Part shown: one piece after another, positions 7,563 through 15,650 of the stretch | Layout of the letters: every line of letters starts with the position of its first letter | Numbering within the stretch: the first letter of the stretch is position 1 | Assembly (NCBI GenBank): GCA_045632125.1 | Contig: JAZQWC010000089.1 | Location: 124,001 to 188,000, forward strand | Source: CALWPV01 sp045632125 | Lineage (GTDB): Bacteria > Bacillota > Clostridia > Lachnospirales > Bianqueaceae | Length of the DNA: 64,000 bases | Direction of reading: 5' to 3' | The notes under the pieces: model-generated | Database searches by the model: none | Told to the model about the DNA's origin: nothing | The model's input: the letters and a program-made list of their open reading frames with translations, nothing else | Made by a program: the position numbers and the translations under genes

Positions 7563-8639
7563 ATGCAAGACCCGACCATTCAAATGATCAAAGACCTCTC
7601 CGATGCCTTTGGGGCCTCCGGATTTGAGGATGATGTAACAAAAGTAGCCAGAAAGTATGCTGAGGACTTTACCAGCCATATCGAAGAAGACAGCATTCGT
7701 AATATTTATCTGCACAAAGCAGAAAATGAAGGTAACAAGCCTGTGATCATGCTGGATGCTCACAGCGACGAGACCAGTTTTATTATTCAGGCCATCCGTC
7801 CCAACGGAACCTTGGAGTTCCTGCCTTTGGGCGGTTGGGTGCCCAATACTGTGCCTGCTCATAAAGTGAAGATCAAAAATAAAGAAGGAAAGCTCATCTC
7901 CGGCGTAGTAGCCAGCACGCCTCCCCATTATACCTCCGGTCCCTTGGGCGGCGGTGATACCCGTATCGACCAGATGCTCATCGATGTGGGTGCTACTTCG
8001 AAAGAAGAAGTGATCAGAGACTTTAAGATCGGCGTGGGCGCACCTGTGGTGCCCGATGTGGAGATGGAATACAACGAAGTTAATGGCGTGTGCTTAGGCA
8101 AGGCCTTCGACTGCCGTATCGGCTGCGCTGTGGTACTGGAAACCATGCGTCGTTTGAAGGGCAAACAGCTGAATCTGGACGTGGTGGGTACCTTGACTTC
8201 ACAGGAGGAGATCGGTGACCGTGGCGCCAAAGTTGCGGTAGACAATGTAAAACCCGCCATTGCCATCGTGTTCGAAGGTGCTCCTGCTGACGATACCTTC
8301 ATGCCGGAATATAAGATCCAGACCGGAATGCACCGCGGACCCATGCTGCGCCATATGGATCGCAGCATGATCACCAATCCCAGATTCATTCGCTATGCCA
8401 TCGACATGGCAGAAGAGCTGGGCATTCCTGTACAGGAAGCGGTACGCAGCGGCGGTGGAACCAACGGAGCCATGATCCACGTGGCCAACGGCGGTGTTCC
8501 CACCATCGTACTCAGCGTACCCGTACGCTATACTCACAGCCATCATTGCTACACCGCTATGGATGACTTCGAAAAAGCTGTGCAGCTGGCTGTGGCCATT
8601 GTGGAAAAACTGGATGCCGAAACCGTGGCTGGTTTCTAA
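7563..8639 (+). CDS. M42 family metallopeptidase (glutamyl aminopeptidase/endoglucanase-like)
   Basis: 358 residues, the usual length for the family. M42 marks include VIMLDAHSDE (metal ligand H67 with D65 and D69 nearby), GKAFDCRIGC, TSQEEIGDRGA (catalytic Glu and metal-binding Glu), VFEGAPADDT and the C-terminal THSHH metal histidine. These cytosolic di-metal aminopeptidases form large tetrahedral complexes that trim peptides. I place the start at 7563 (site AGAAGGA); the frame is open upstream to 7464 but would run through the end of array A and the -10 box at 7524-7529 (TATAAT). Confidence 0.9.
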   Translation: MQDPTIQMIKDLSDAFGASGFEDDVTKVARKYAEDFTSHIEEDSIRNIYLHKAENEGNKPVIMLDAHSDETSFIIQAIRPNGTLEFLPLGGWVPNTVPAHKVKIKNKEGKLISGVVASTPPHYTSGPLGGGDTRIDQMLIDVGATSKEEVIRDFKIGVGAPVVPDVEMEYNEVNGVCLGKAFDCRIGCAVVLETMRRLKGKQLNLDVVGTLTSQEEIGDRGAKVAVDNVKPAIAIVFEGAPADDTFMPEYKIQTGMHRGPMLRHMDRSMITNPRFIRYAIDMAEELGIPVQEAVRSGGGTNGAMIHVANGGVPTIVLSVPVRYTHSHHCYTAMDDFEKAVQLAVAIVEKLDAETVAGF

Positions 8640-8677
8640 ATAAGTTCACCATAACATAATTAAAAAGAAAAAAGAAG

Positions 8678-8720
8678 AACATGGTATGTCAAGTTTGGCG
8701 AAAACTTAACATACCATGTT
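8678..8720. repeat. Dispersed 43-nt hairpin element, copy 1
   Basis: Arms 8678-8696 and 8701-8720 form a 19-bp stem with one mismatch around the tetraloop-like GGCG. The outer 12 bp are AACATGGTATGT / ACATACCATGTT. There is no T-run. A related copy is at 38540-38582. It lies between the M42 gene and the patatin pseudogene. Confidence 0.75.
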
Positions 8721-8738
8721 ATATTTTGAAAAGAAAAT

Positions 8739-9064
8739 TTAAGTTATTAAATAGTTTTGTAGAGCGGGCCAGACCTCGTAAAATCGTTGGTAGCCTTGAT
8801 CATACAGATTGCCTAAAATCATTGGATCACCTTCCGTACGCTTAATATCCAATTTCGCGGCAGGAGCGATCACAAAGACACGGCCCTCTTCTTCCAAATG
8901 CGCCAAGCGTTCAAGTTCCGCGTTATAAGTTAAGTGGCGATTTTTCAGCGCCAGTGCAAATTGTGGATATCGGCCATGACGCCTTCATGCTCCAGTGCTT
9001 CCAGAATACCGCAGGAAAAGTAGCCTCTGCTGGCACCGCCCTCTAAAATCAACCCTAATTTCAT
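8739..9064 (-). pseudogene. Patatin-like phospholipase remnant with internal deletion
   Basis: Read on the minus strand from an ATG at 9064, preceded by GGAGG, the frame gives MKLGLILEGGASRGYFSCGI and LEALEHEGVMADI, the start of a patatin-like protein (GGxxRG oxyanion loop). It then stops after about 39 codons. One frame over, the sequence continues as FALALKNRHLTYN, EEEGRVFVIAP and EGDPMILGNLYDQGY, the end of the same family, to a TAA at 8739. The middle, with the GxSxG nucleophile and the catalytic Asp, is missing. Deletion plus frameshift has destroyed the gene. Confidence 0.8.
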
Positions 9065-9147
9065 AAATCCAGCCTCCAAGCTTGCTATTTAGGTCAAAAA
9101 AGAATATACTTAAATCGTGATGTATAGAAAGGATACCATATTTTGAA

Positions 9148-9576
9148 ATGAATGAAAAGAAAAAATATTGGACGATCATCTTGATTGTAGGTATGACGGT
9201 ATTCATCTGGTCAAATTCAATCGTCAACCGAGAAAACTCCGCCCAAATGAGCGGCGGCGTAGTCGCCTGGTTGGAAAGTTTGCTTCATACGGAAATTTCG
9301 GAATTGTTCATCCGAAAAGCAGCTCATTTTTGTGAATATGCAACCTTAGGTTTTTTGTATGGAATTCAGTTCCGGCACGGCCGGAAAAATGGACAATGGC
9401 TCTACAACTATACCATGGCAGGGCTTGCCACGGCTGTGGCCGATGAGTCGATCCAGATCCTCAGTGGACGGGGCCCTATGGTGGTGGATGTGCTGTTGGA
9501 TTTCAGTGGTTTTATCGTAGGTTTTGCAGTGATGCAGCTTGTGGCAAAGCTGGTGCAAAAATGCAAACGGTCTTGA
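9148..9576 (+). CDS. VanZ-like family membrane protein
   Basis: 142 residues. VanZ-family marks: SNSIVNRENSA after the first helix, RKAAHFCEYATLGFLYG, then ADESIQILSGRGPMVVDVLL DF and a final membrane helix. Four hydrophobic segments are visible. VanZ itself lowers teicoplanin susceptibility, but most homologues in Clostridia are uncharacterised membrane proteins, so the name denotes family only. It diverges from the patatin remnant. A promoter for the downstream potassium genes lies at its 3' end, so it may be separately transcribed. Confidence 0.8.
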   Translation: MNEKKKYWTIILIVGMTVFIWSNSIVNRENSAQMSGGVVAWLESLLHTEISELFIRKAAHFCEYATLGFLYGIQFRHGRKNGQWLYNYTMAGLATAVADESIQILSGRGPMVVDVLLDFSGFIVGFAVMQLVAKLVQKCKRS

Positions 9577-9601
9577 CGGTGAAACGAACGAGTGTTACTA
9601 T
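9573..9601 (+). promoter_or_regulatory. Sigma-A promoter for ktrB-ktrA
   Basis: TTGACG, 17-nt spacer, TACTAT, beginning at the last codon of the VanZ-like gene and about 30 nt before the TrkH/KtrB start. Confidence 0.6.
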
Positions 9602-9630
9602 AAAATATATTGATAGATGGGACTGAGAAA

Positions 9631-10968
9631 ATGAAACTGAAACACAGACGAGAAATTCGGCCGATCCAGATTTTGCCCATAGGCTTTTTTCTGGTGATCG
9701 TAATTGGTACACTGCTGCTGAAACTGCCTGTTGCTACGCGAAGTGGTTCCATCGGTTGGTTCGATGCAGTATTTACAGCCACATCGGCTTCCTGTGTGAC
9801 CGGTTTGACGGTGGTGGATACCTTTGGGTATTTTACCGATTTTGGACATGTCATCCTTTTGCTGCTCATTCAGGTGGGCGGCTTGGGCTTTATGACCATG
9901 ACCACCTTTTTATTTATGGTGGCGCGGCGTCATATTTCCCTGCGCAGCAGGGTGATACTAAAAGAAGCCATGGGAGAAGATAACATGGTGAGCGCCCAGC
10001 GGATGATGAAAACAGCGGTGACATATACCTTTGCCATTGAGGGCGCCGGGGCGCTGTTGTTGGCGCTGAGGTTTGTGCCGCGATTTGGCTGGGGTAGAGG
10101 GCTGTGGTACAGTGTGTTTCATAGTATTTCAGCTTTTTGTAACGCGGGCTTTGACTTGCTGGGAACGGAAGGATCGCTGCAGGGATATGTGGGAGATCCT
10201 ATTGTGAATACTACGGTTATGCTGCTGATCATTTTGGGTGGCCTTGGTTTTGTGGTGATCCATAATTTGGTAAACTTTCGCAGTCAGCATAGATTGTTGA
10301 TGCAGACGAAGGTCGTGCTATTGGCATATGCCTTTTTGATCGTGACCGGCGCGGTGCTGTTTTTTGTATTTGAGTATAATAATGAAGCGACTATGGGAGG
10401 GCTGAGCCTGGGAGATAAGCTTTGGGCATCGCTATTCCAGTCGGTGACCTGTCGTACGGCTGGCTTCTTCAGTGTAAATCAGGCGGGGCTGACCGACGCC
10501 AGTAAATTGGTATCCTGTATTTGGATGCTGATCGGTGCGGCACCCGGTGGTGCGGCCGGTGGTCTGAAGGTGACTACCATTATGGTGATCCTGCTAACCA
10601 TTCGTGCTTTTATGCAAGGTAAGGAAGATGTGGAAGTATTTGGACGGCGCATCGAACTGAGCAGTGTGCGAAGAGCCTTGTGTTTGTTTGTCTTTGCTCT
10701 GCTGTTTATACTGGCGGCAATGCTGGCGATCTCGGTGGCAGATCCATATTTGAATATGCTGGATATTGCATATGAGCTTTGTTCAGCGCTGGCAACGGTG
10801 GGCTTGACGGATGGTGTGACTGCCATGGGTGGTATGTTTACCAAGAGCATTTTGTGTATCTTTATGTACTTTGGCCGCGTGGGTCTGTTGACTCTGGTGG
10901 CATCGCTGGGGCGAGAAGAGTGTCGCAGTGTGATCAAATATCCTTCCGGGAATATTATGATCGGTTAA
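9631..10968 (+). CDS. TrkH/KtrB family potassium uptake channel subunit
   Basis: 445 residues with the fourfold M1-P-M2 plan of TrkH/KtrB proteins. Pore-loop signatures include TATSASCVTGLTVVD, SISAFCNAGFDLLG, QSVTCRTAGFFSVN and CSALATVGLTDG, each with the single selectivity-filter glycine. It forms the membrane pore for Na- or H-coupled potassium uptake. The gene for the RCK regulator follows after 12 nt. I chose ATG 9631; an in-frame TTG at 9610 is the alternative, and neither has a strong ribosome site. Confidence 0.9.
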   Translation: MKLKHRREIRPIQILPIGFFLVIVIGTLLLKLPVATRSGSIGWFDAVFTATSASCVTGLTVVDTFGYFTDFGHVILLLLIQVGGLGFMTMTTFLFMVARRHISLRSRVILKEAMGEDNMVSAQRMMKTAVTYTFAIEGAGALLLALRFVPRFGWGRGLWYSVFHSISAFCNAGFDLLGTEGSLQGYVGDPIVNTTVMLLIILGGLGFVVIHNLVNFRSQHRLLMQTKVVLLAYAFLIVTGAVLFFVFEYNNEATMGGLSLGDKLWASLFQSVTCRTAGFFSVNQAGLTDASKLVSCIWMLIGAAPGGAAGGLKVTTIMVILLTIRAFMQGKEDVEVFGRRIELSSVRRALCLFVFALLFILAAMLAISVADPYLNMLDIAYELCSALATVGLTDGVTAMGGMFTKSILCIFMYFGRVGLLTLVASLGREECRSVIKYPSGNIMIG

Positions 10969-10980
10969 GGAGGTATGAAT

Positions 10981-11634
10981 ATGAAAAAATCTTTTGCAGT
11001 ACTGGGCCTGGGACGTTTTGGAAGCAGCGTTGCTGAGGAACTGTTTGAAAGAGGTCAGGAAGTATTGGCCGTAGATAAGCATGCCGCTAATGTGGAGAAT
11101 ATAAAAGATAAAGTTACAGTAGCGGTGCAAGCCGATATGAGGGACGAGCGTGCCCTATCGCAGTTGGAAATTCAGCGATTTGATGTGGTGTTGATTACCA
11201 TTGGTTCCGATGCCCAGACTTCGATTTTGGCAACGGTGCTGTGCAAAGAACTGGGAGCCAAGTATGTGATCGCTAAGGCAGCAGATCCGCTGCATGCAAA
11301 GCTATTGAGCAAAGTGGGTGCCGATAAGGTGGTCATGACAGAGCGTGAAGCCGGTGCACGGCTGGCTCATTCGCTGGTAAGCGAAAGTGTAATTGATTAT
11401 CTGGAACTTTCAGAAGAATACAGCGTTAGTGAATTGAATATTCCGCCTCGATGGGTGGGACACAGCCTGGATGGGCTGAAAGTCCGCAATACCTACGATA
11501 TTTCGGTAATGGCCATTCGACGCGGCGGTGGGATCATCATTCGCATCGATCCATATGCACCTCTGCAGAGCGGAGATGTGCTGGTGGTCATCGGTGGAAA
11601 TGATGACATTCAAAAAATAGCGACTTTAAGATAA
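10981..11634 (+). CDS. KtrA/TrkA family potassium uptake regulator (RCK protein)
   Basis: 217 residues: an RCK-N Rossmann domain with VLGLGRFGSSVAEEL near the start and the acidic end of strand 2 (VLAVDKHA), then an RCK-C domain with SELNIPPRWVGHSL and GDVLVVIGG. KtrA octamers bind ATP/ADP (or NAD) and gate the adjacent KtrB-type pore from the cytoplasm. AGGAGG at 10968-10973 overlaps the ktrB stop. It is 7 nt from ATG 10981 but only 1 nt from ATG 10975, so 10981 is preferred. The gene forms an operon with the potassium channel gene. Confidence 0.9.
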   Translation: MKKSFAVLGLGRFGSSVAEELFERGQEVLAVDKHAANVENIKDKVTVAVQADMRDERALSQLEIQRFDVVLITIGSDAQTSILATVLCKELGAKYVIAKAADPLHAKLLSKVGADKVVMTEREAGARLAHSLVSESVIDYLELSEEYSVSELNIPPRWVGHSLDGLKVRNTYDISVMAIRRGGGIIIRIDPYAPLQSGDVLVVIGGNDDIQKIATLR

Positions 11635-11670
11635 CATAGACTGCAAAAATCGCAGGAAAAGGAGGCAGCC

Positions 11671-12192
11671 ATGGAGCTCTGGGATTTATATACTCATGAT
11701 CGAAAATTGTCGGGCCAAACTATGGTCCGAGGCGAAGCAATACCTGCCGGACTTTACCATCTGGTGGTAGGAATTTGGACTGTGAATAGCCAAGGCCGCA
11801 TACTGTTGACCCTGCGTCATCCTGAAAAGGAAGTGTATCCGAATACTTGGGAGAATAGCGGCGGGGCCGCAAAGGCCGGAGAGACTAGCCTTGAGGCTGC
11901 GCAGCGTGAGCTTGCGGAGGAAACCGGCATCCAGGTGACGCCGGAGGAACTGATCTTTTTGGGCGCAGAAGGTAAAGAAGGAGCCTATGTGGACTGCTAC
12001 TTAGTACATAAAGATGTATCCTTATTTGACCTAGTGCTGCAGGAAGGTGAAACGACGGACGCCCGCTGGGCAACCCCCTACGAAGTGGAAAAAGCTTGCG
12101 AAGATGGTACCATGGCACGGCCGGTGGCCAGACGTTGGTACCAGATGCGGGATAAAATACTGGCAGAGATTCGAAAAGGAGAAACAAAATGA
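11671..12192 (+). CDS. Nudix hydrolase (IPP isomerase-like subfamily layout)
   Basis: 173 residues with a complete Nudix box (G-x5-E-x7-REL-x-EE-x-G; AKAGETSLEAAQRELAEE). The start MELWDLYTHDRKLSG is typical of YfcD/IDI-like Nudix proteins that hydrolyse nucleoside diphosphate derivatives; the substrate is unknown. It closely resembles the Nudix protein at 25068-25589 in both the N-terminus and the WEN(S/T)GG segment, so the two are paralogues. GGAGG precedes the start. The stop overlaps the next start (ATGA), giving a Nudix-glutaredoxin-malQ operon. Confidence 0.85.
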   Translation: MELWDLYTHDRKLSGQTMVRGEAIPAGLYHLVVGIWTVNSQGRILLTLRHPEKEVYPNTWENSGGAAKAGETSLEAAQRELAEETGIQVTPEELIFLGAEGKEGAYVDCYLVHKDVSLFDLVLQEGETTDARWATPYEVEKACEDGTMARPVARRWYQMRDKILAEIRKGETK

Positions 12193-12437
12193 TCATATAC
12201 GGAACACACCGCTGCCCGGATTGTGAAAAGGCGGAGCGTGTATTAAAAGCGAAGGGCATTGCATATGAGTATGTGAATATCTTTGGCTCAACAAAAGGCA
12301 TGAAAGAATTTTTGAAATTAAGAGATAATCGCAGAGAATTTGATATTATTAAAGAAGCAGGCAGTATTGGTGTGCCATGTTTCTACTTTCCGGAAGAAGA
12401 TCGAATCGAATTTAATTTGGAGCGTGTGATCGAATGA
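12189..12437 (+). CDS. Glutaredoxin-like protein
   Basis: 82 residues with thioredoxin fold and a dithiol CPDC motif at residues 9-12, followed by the glutathione-binding VPCFYF segment (cis-Pro after Val) near residue 64. Small glutaredoxins of this type reduce disulfides or act in metal and thiol homeostasis in the cytoplasm. It overlaps the upstream Nudix gene and the downstream malQ gene by 4 nt each (ATGA), so expression of the three should be coupled, although their functions look unrelated. Confidence 0.85.
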   Translation: MIIYGTHRCPDCEKAERVLKAKGIAYEYVNIFGSTKGMKEFLKLRDNRREFDIIKEAGSIGVPCFYFPEEDRIEFNLERVIE

Positions 12438-13930
12438 GTCGGGCTGCAGGAATTTTATTGCCGATTACCAGCTTGCCTTCCAAGTATGGAATCGGCTGTT
12501 TTTCAAAGAGTGCATATGACTTTGTGGACTGGTTGGAGAAGGCTGGTCAGACGTTTTGGCAGATTCTGCCGCTATGTCCCACCAGTTTTGGCGATTCACC
12601 CTATCAGTCTTTTTCTACCTACGCCGGCAACCCGTATTTCATCAGTCTTGAGGAACTGGTGGAGGAAGGAGTGCTTACGGCTGAGGAGTGTGACGCCGTC
12701 GATTTTGGCGGCAATGCCGCTGAAGTAGATTATGAAAAAGTGTACTTCGGACGGTATCCGCTGCTGCGAAAGGCCTATGAGCGCAGTGACATCAGCAAGA
12801 ACGAGGAATATGTGAAGTTTGTTGATGAAAATGGCTGGTGGCTGCATGATTATAGTTTATTTATGGCGCTGAAGAATCATTTTGAAGGCAAGTGCTGGTA
12901 CGAGTGGCCTGAGGAGATTCGTTTGCGTAAGCAGGAGGCGATGGATGCGTATCGCCGAAAGCTGTATTTTGATATTGAGTTTCAGCAATATATGCAGTTT
13001 AAGTTTATTCAGCAGTATCGTAAATTGAAGAAATATGCCAACGAGAAGGGTATTCAGATCGTGGGTGATATTCCGATTTATGTGGCGATGGATAGTGCCG
13101 ATACCTGGGCGAATCCGGAGCTGTTTCAGCTGGATGAGGAGAATATGCCCGTGGCAGTGGCTGGTTGTCCGCCGGATGGTTTTTCGGCGACAGGTCAGCT
13201 GTGGGGCAATCCGCTGTACCGCTGGGAGTACCATCGCGAAACAGGTTATCGGTGGTGGATGTCACGGCTTTGGTATTGTTTTCAGCTGTTTGATGTGACC
13301 CGAATCGATCATTTTCGTGGATTTGATGAGTATTATTCGATTCCTTACGGGGCTGAAACGGCCGCCGGTGGACATTGGGAAAAGGGTCCGGGGATCGAGC
13401 TTTTCCGTTGTGCGGAGGAAAATCTGGGTTGGCATGAGGTGATTGCCGAAGATCTGGGCTATATGACGGACTCGGTGCGTCAGATGGTGAAGGACAGTGG
13501 TTTCCCGGGAATGAAGGTAATTGAGTTTGCCTTTGACTCTAGAGATTCAAGCTCGGCTGCGGATTATCTGCCCCATAATTATCCGGAAAACTGTGTGGTC
13601 TATACCGGTACCCATGATAATGAGACTTTGGTGGGCTGGTTTGACAGTATTAAAAAGGAAGAAGTGCAGATGGTGCGTGATTATATATGTGATCAGCGCA
13701 CGCCGAAAAAGTATTTGTATCAATCCTTGATTGCCTTGGCAATGCGCAGCGTTGCAAAGTATTGCATTGTTCCCATGCAGGACTATTTGGGTTTAGATAA
13801 TAGTTGCCGCATCAATCAGCCGTCTACCGTGGGTATTAACTGGAAGTGGCGTGTGACGCAGGAGCAATTAAGTGAGGCGCTTCAGCAGGTTGTGCTAGCG
13901 ATGACGCAACTGTACGGACGTGGACGTTAG
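12434..13930 (+). CDS. malQ: 4-alpha-glucanotransferase (amylomaltase, GH77)
   Basis: 498 residues, full length for GH77. Visible family blocks: GILLPITSLPSKYGIG at the N-terminus, GDIPIYVAMDSADTW, RIDHFRGFDEYY (Asp nucleophile), VIAEDLGYMT (acid/base Glu) and YTGTHDNETLVGW (stabilising Asp). The enzyme moves alpha-1,4-glucan segments between malto-oligosaccharides or glycogen in the cytoplasm. It is the last gene of the Nudix-glutaredoxin-malQ operon, starting inside the previous stop codon, with a terminator just downstream. No maltose transporter is adjacent. Confidence 0.95.
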   Translation: MSRAAGILLPITSLPSKYGIGCFSKSAYDFVDWLEKAGQTFWQILPLCPTSFGDSPYQSFSTYAGNPYFISLEELVEEGVLTAEECDAVDFGGNAAEVDYEKVYFGRYPLLRKAYERSDISKNEEYVKFVDENGWWLHDYSLFMALKNHFEGKCWYEWPEEIRLRKQEAMDAYRRKLYFDIEFQQYMQFKFIQQYRKLKKYANEKGIQIVGDIPIYVAMDSADTWANPELFQLDEENMPVAVAGCPPDGFSATGQLWGNPLYRWEYHRETGYRWWMSRLWYCFQLFDVTRIDHFRGFDEYYSIPYGAETAAGGHWEKGPGIELFRCAEENLGWHEVIAEDLGYMTDSVRQMVKDSGFPGMKVIEFAFDSRDSSSAADYLPHNYPENCVVYTGTHDNETLVGWFDSIKKEEVQMVRDYICDQRTPKKYLYQSLIALAMRSVAKYCIVPMQDYLGLDNSCRINQPSTVGINWKWRVTQEQLSEALQQVVLAMTQLYGRGR

Positions 13931-13938
13931 TGAATAAG

Positions 13939-13969
13939 AAAGCTCTTGCCGATGTGGTGGGAGCTTTTT
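13939..13969 (+). terminator. Rho-independent terminator after malQ
   Basis: Stem AAAGCTC / GAGCTTT with internal CC/GG pairing and a TTTTT tail, 9 nt after the malQ stop. Confidence 0.75.
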
Positions 13970-13989
13970 GAATATGTTGATTTTTTTGC

Positions 13990-14020
13990 TTGACCTTGAC
14001 GCTGGGTCAGGGCTTAGAAT
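13990..14020 (+). promoter_or_regulatory. MerR-type promoter/operator of the nucleoside phosphorylase gene
   Basis: TTGACC, a 19-nt spacer and TAGAAT; the long spacing is the hallmark of MerR-activated promoters. The spacer carries the dyad-like TTGACG...GGTCAGGG. It is shared almost base for base with the promoter of the MerR-methyltransferase gene at 17107 (17045-17075), so the same regulator probably acts here in trans. Confidence 0.75.
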
Positions 14021-14053
14021 GAGGCAAATTTATAGAAAAGGAAGTGTTATATA

Positions 14054-14824
14054 ATGATTCTTCATGAATTTGATCCGAATCCGGTTGCGATGATCAACCC
14101 TGTGGATTTTCATCCGAATATTACCAATGTGCCGAAGGTTGCAGTGTCTTGTTTTTCCAAGACGACCTTCGATCGTATGCTGGCGGAATTGGGTAGCGGT
14201 GTTCAGATAACAACGATCCAGTATGCTAATCTGGCGGTACCGATTTACATATCGAAATACAAAGGAATGGAGCTGGTACTTTTTAATTCTTATGTGGGAG
14301 CACCGGGCTGCGTTTCTCTTCTGGAAGATGTGTATGCTATGGGTGTAGAAAAGGTAGTTCTGTTCGGAACCTGTGGAGTACTGGATGCCTCCATTCAGGA
14401 CTGTTCCATCATTATTCCTGATAGTGCGATTCGCGACGAGGGTACCAGCTATCACTATGCGCCGCCGTCGGATGAGATTGCGGTAAATGTGAAATATGTG
14501 GATACTTTTGTAGAACTTTTGGAAAAGCACGGCTGTAAGTATCACATTGGAAAAGCTTGGACCACCGACGGTTTCTTCCGGGAGACTCGTGATAAAGTGC
14601 TTCGCCGGAAGGCGCAGGGCTGTATCTGCGTGGAGATGGAGTGCTCTGCAGTGGCTGCGGTGGCGCAGTTCCGTGGTAAGGAGGTATTTCATTTCTTTTA
14701 TGCCGCCGATAACCTGGATAACGAAGTATGGGATGAACGCAGTTTGTCAAATGAGGCGAATGTGGTGGAGAAAGATCGAATTGCATATCTGGCGTTGGAG
14801 CTGGCAAAGGTGATTGAGAAATAA
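14054..14824 (+). CDS. Nucleoside phosphorylase superfamily protein (PNP/UDP type)
   Basis: 256 residues. The PNP_UDP_1 fold is indicated by VVLFGTCGVLDASIQ (phosphate/ribose site), an AWTTDGFFRET segment and VEMECSAVAAVAQF, the ribose-binding Glu-Met-Glu motif. The N-terminus is longer and different from Udp or DeoD, and it is only distantly related to the Udp at 26699. It should cleave a purine or pyrimidine nucleoside with phosphate; the base is unclear. It has its own MerR-type promoter 34 nt upstream, unusual for a salvage enzyme. Array B starts 10 nt after its stop. Confidence 0.75.
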   Translation: MILHEFDPNPVAMINPVDFHPNITNVPKVAVSCFSKTTFDRMLAELGSGVQITTIQYANLAVPIYISKYKGMELVLFNSYVGAPGCVSLLEDVYAMGVEKVVLFGTCGVLDASIQDCSIIIPDSAIRDEGTSYHYAPPSDEIAVNVKYVDTFVELLEKHGCKYHIGKAWTTDGFFRETRDKVLRRKAQGCICVEMECSAVAAVAQFRGKEVFHFFYAADNLDNEVWDERSLSNEANVVEKDRIAYLALELAKVIEK

Positions 14825-14833
14825 GAGGACCAT

Positions 14834-15090
14834 TGCATACACATGATATGCAATATAATAGAATTTGGGTTTGCAAAATACATGAGCGCAAACCCGCAGG
14901 ACGGTTTGTTTGGTAATTTTGGGTTTGCGTTTTTGTGATTCGCAAACCCATTTTATATTACTTTAAGGTTTAGAGGGTATGCAGATAGCGAAAGTGCACA
15001 CCCAAAGACAAGCACATCGATGATGATGGGTATGCAAACGATGCAACTGCATACCCAAAGACGGGAAAATCATAGAGACAAGGGTGTGTA
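14834..15090. repeat. Inverted-arm tandem array B (10-11-10 units, period 53-54 nt)
   Basis: This array has the same arm family and geometry as the one at 7219-7474. Complete units have left arms at 14866 (TGGGTTTGCA), 14920 (TGGGTTTGCG), 14974 (AGGGTATGCA) and 15027 (TGGGTATGCA). Each is followed by exactly 11 nt and then a right arm at 14887 (CGCAAACCCG), 14941 (CGCAAACCCA), 14995 (TGCACACCCA) or 15048 (TGCATACCCA). Spacers are 22-23 nt. A lone right arm (TGCATACACA, 14834) opens the array and a lone left arm (AGGGTGTGTA, 15081) ends it, 21 nt before the next promoter. Loops and spacers are unrelated to each other. Confidence 0.9.
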
Positions 15091-15111
15091 TATTATTACA
15101 TATTGTCATCC

Positions 15112-15141
15112 TTGACAGGGGAAAGGTAGATACAGTACAAT
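15112..15141 (+). promoter_or_regulatory. Sigma-A promoter of the HIT-MATE operon
   Basis: TTGACA, 18-nt spacer, TACAAT. The -35 box is half of a dyad, TGTCA-TCCT-TGACA (15104-15117), which could be an operator. Confidence 0.6.
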
Positions 15142-15167
15142 TAAAGGAGTAAAAGGAGTGATAGAAA

Positions 15168-15650
15168 ATGATCAACTACGCAAATCAAGAAGTACATTTT
15201 ACCGGCTGTCCCGGTTGTGCCTATGCCCGGCATGAGTTTGAATTGCCCTGTGGGATGGCGTATGAGAATGATAGATTTACTTTGTCGCAGGACTGGGAAC
15301 TGCCGATCCCGGGATTCTTCATTGTGTCGCCGAAGCGTTGCATAGATACGCTCAGTGGGTTAACAAAGGAAGAGCGAGACGAAATGTTTGAAATTACCGA
15401 TCGGGTGATTCGGATTTTAAGAGAAAATGGGATATGCGATCGTTTTAACGTGCTGTTCGAAGAAAAAGAAGGGCGGCATCTGCATGTGTGGATTATGCCG
15501 CGGCACGATTGGATGAAAGAGGTTGCGCCCTATATTACCGATCAGCTGGGAGAAGTGCTGGATTATGCGCTGGCACATATGAAGACGGAGGAAAACTATA
15601 AGCGGATCAACGAAATTACGGCAATCGTAAGGAGAGAATTTAATGAGTGA
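15168..15650 (+). CDS. HIT-like superfamily protein
   Basis: 160 residues. The catalytic-type motif GRHLHVWIMPRHDWM corresponds to the HxHxxxxPRH variant of histidine-triad proteins. A CPGC pair at about residues 14-17 may bind zinc. HIT enzymes are nucleotide hydrolases or transferases (AMP-lysine, Ap4A). The absence of the classical HxHxHxx triad means the reaction cannot be named. The stop overlaps the MATE gene start by 8 nt, so the two are co-expressed. The site AAAGGAG and a sigma-A promoter lie upstream. Confidence 0.75.
   Translation: MINYANQEVHFTGCPGCAYARHEFELPCGMAYENDRFTLSQDWELPIPGFFIVSPKRCIDTLSGLTKEERDEMFEITDRVIRILRENGICDRFNVLFEEKEGRHLHVWIMPRHDWMKEVAPYITDQLGEVLDYALAHMKTEENYKRINEITAIVRREFNE

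Noticed and set aside
8678..8720. Plain rho-independent terminator after the M42 gene
   Set aside because: The stem is long enough but no T-run follows on either strand, and the same sequence recurs at 38563-38582 away from a gene end, so it is listed as a dispersed repeat.
7219..15090. CRISPR arrays at 7.2-7.5 and 14.8-15.1 kb
   Set aside because: The conserved words are 10-nt arms alternating in inverted orientation, vary between units with matched changes, and are separated by two different fixed lengths (11 and 22-23 nt). CRISPR repeats are 21-48 nt, identical and in one orientation. No cas gene is present.
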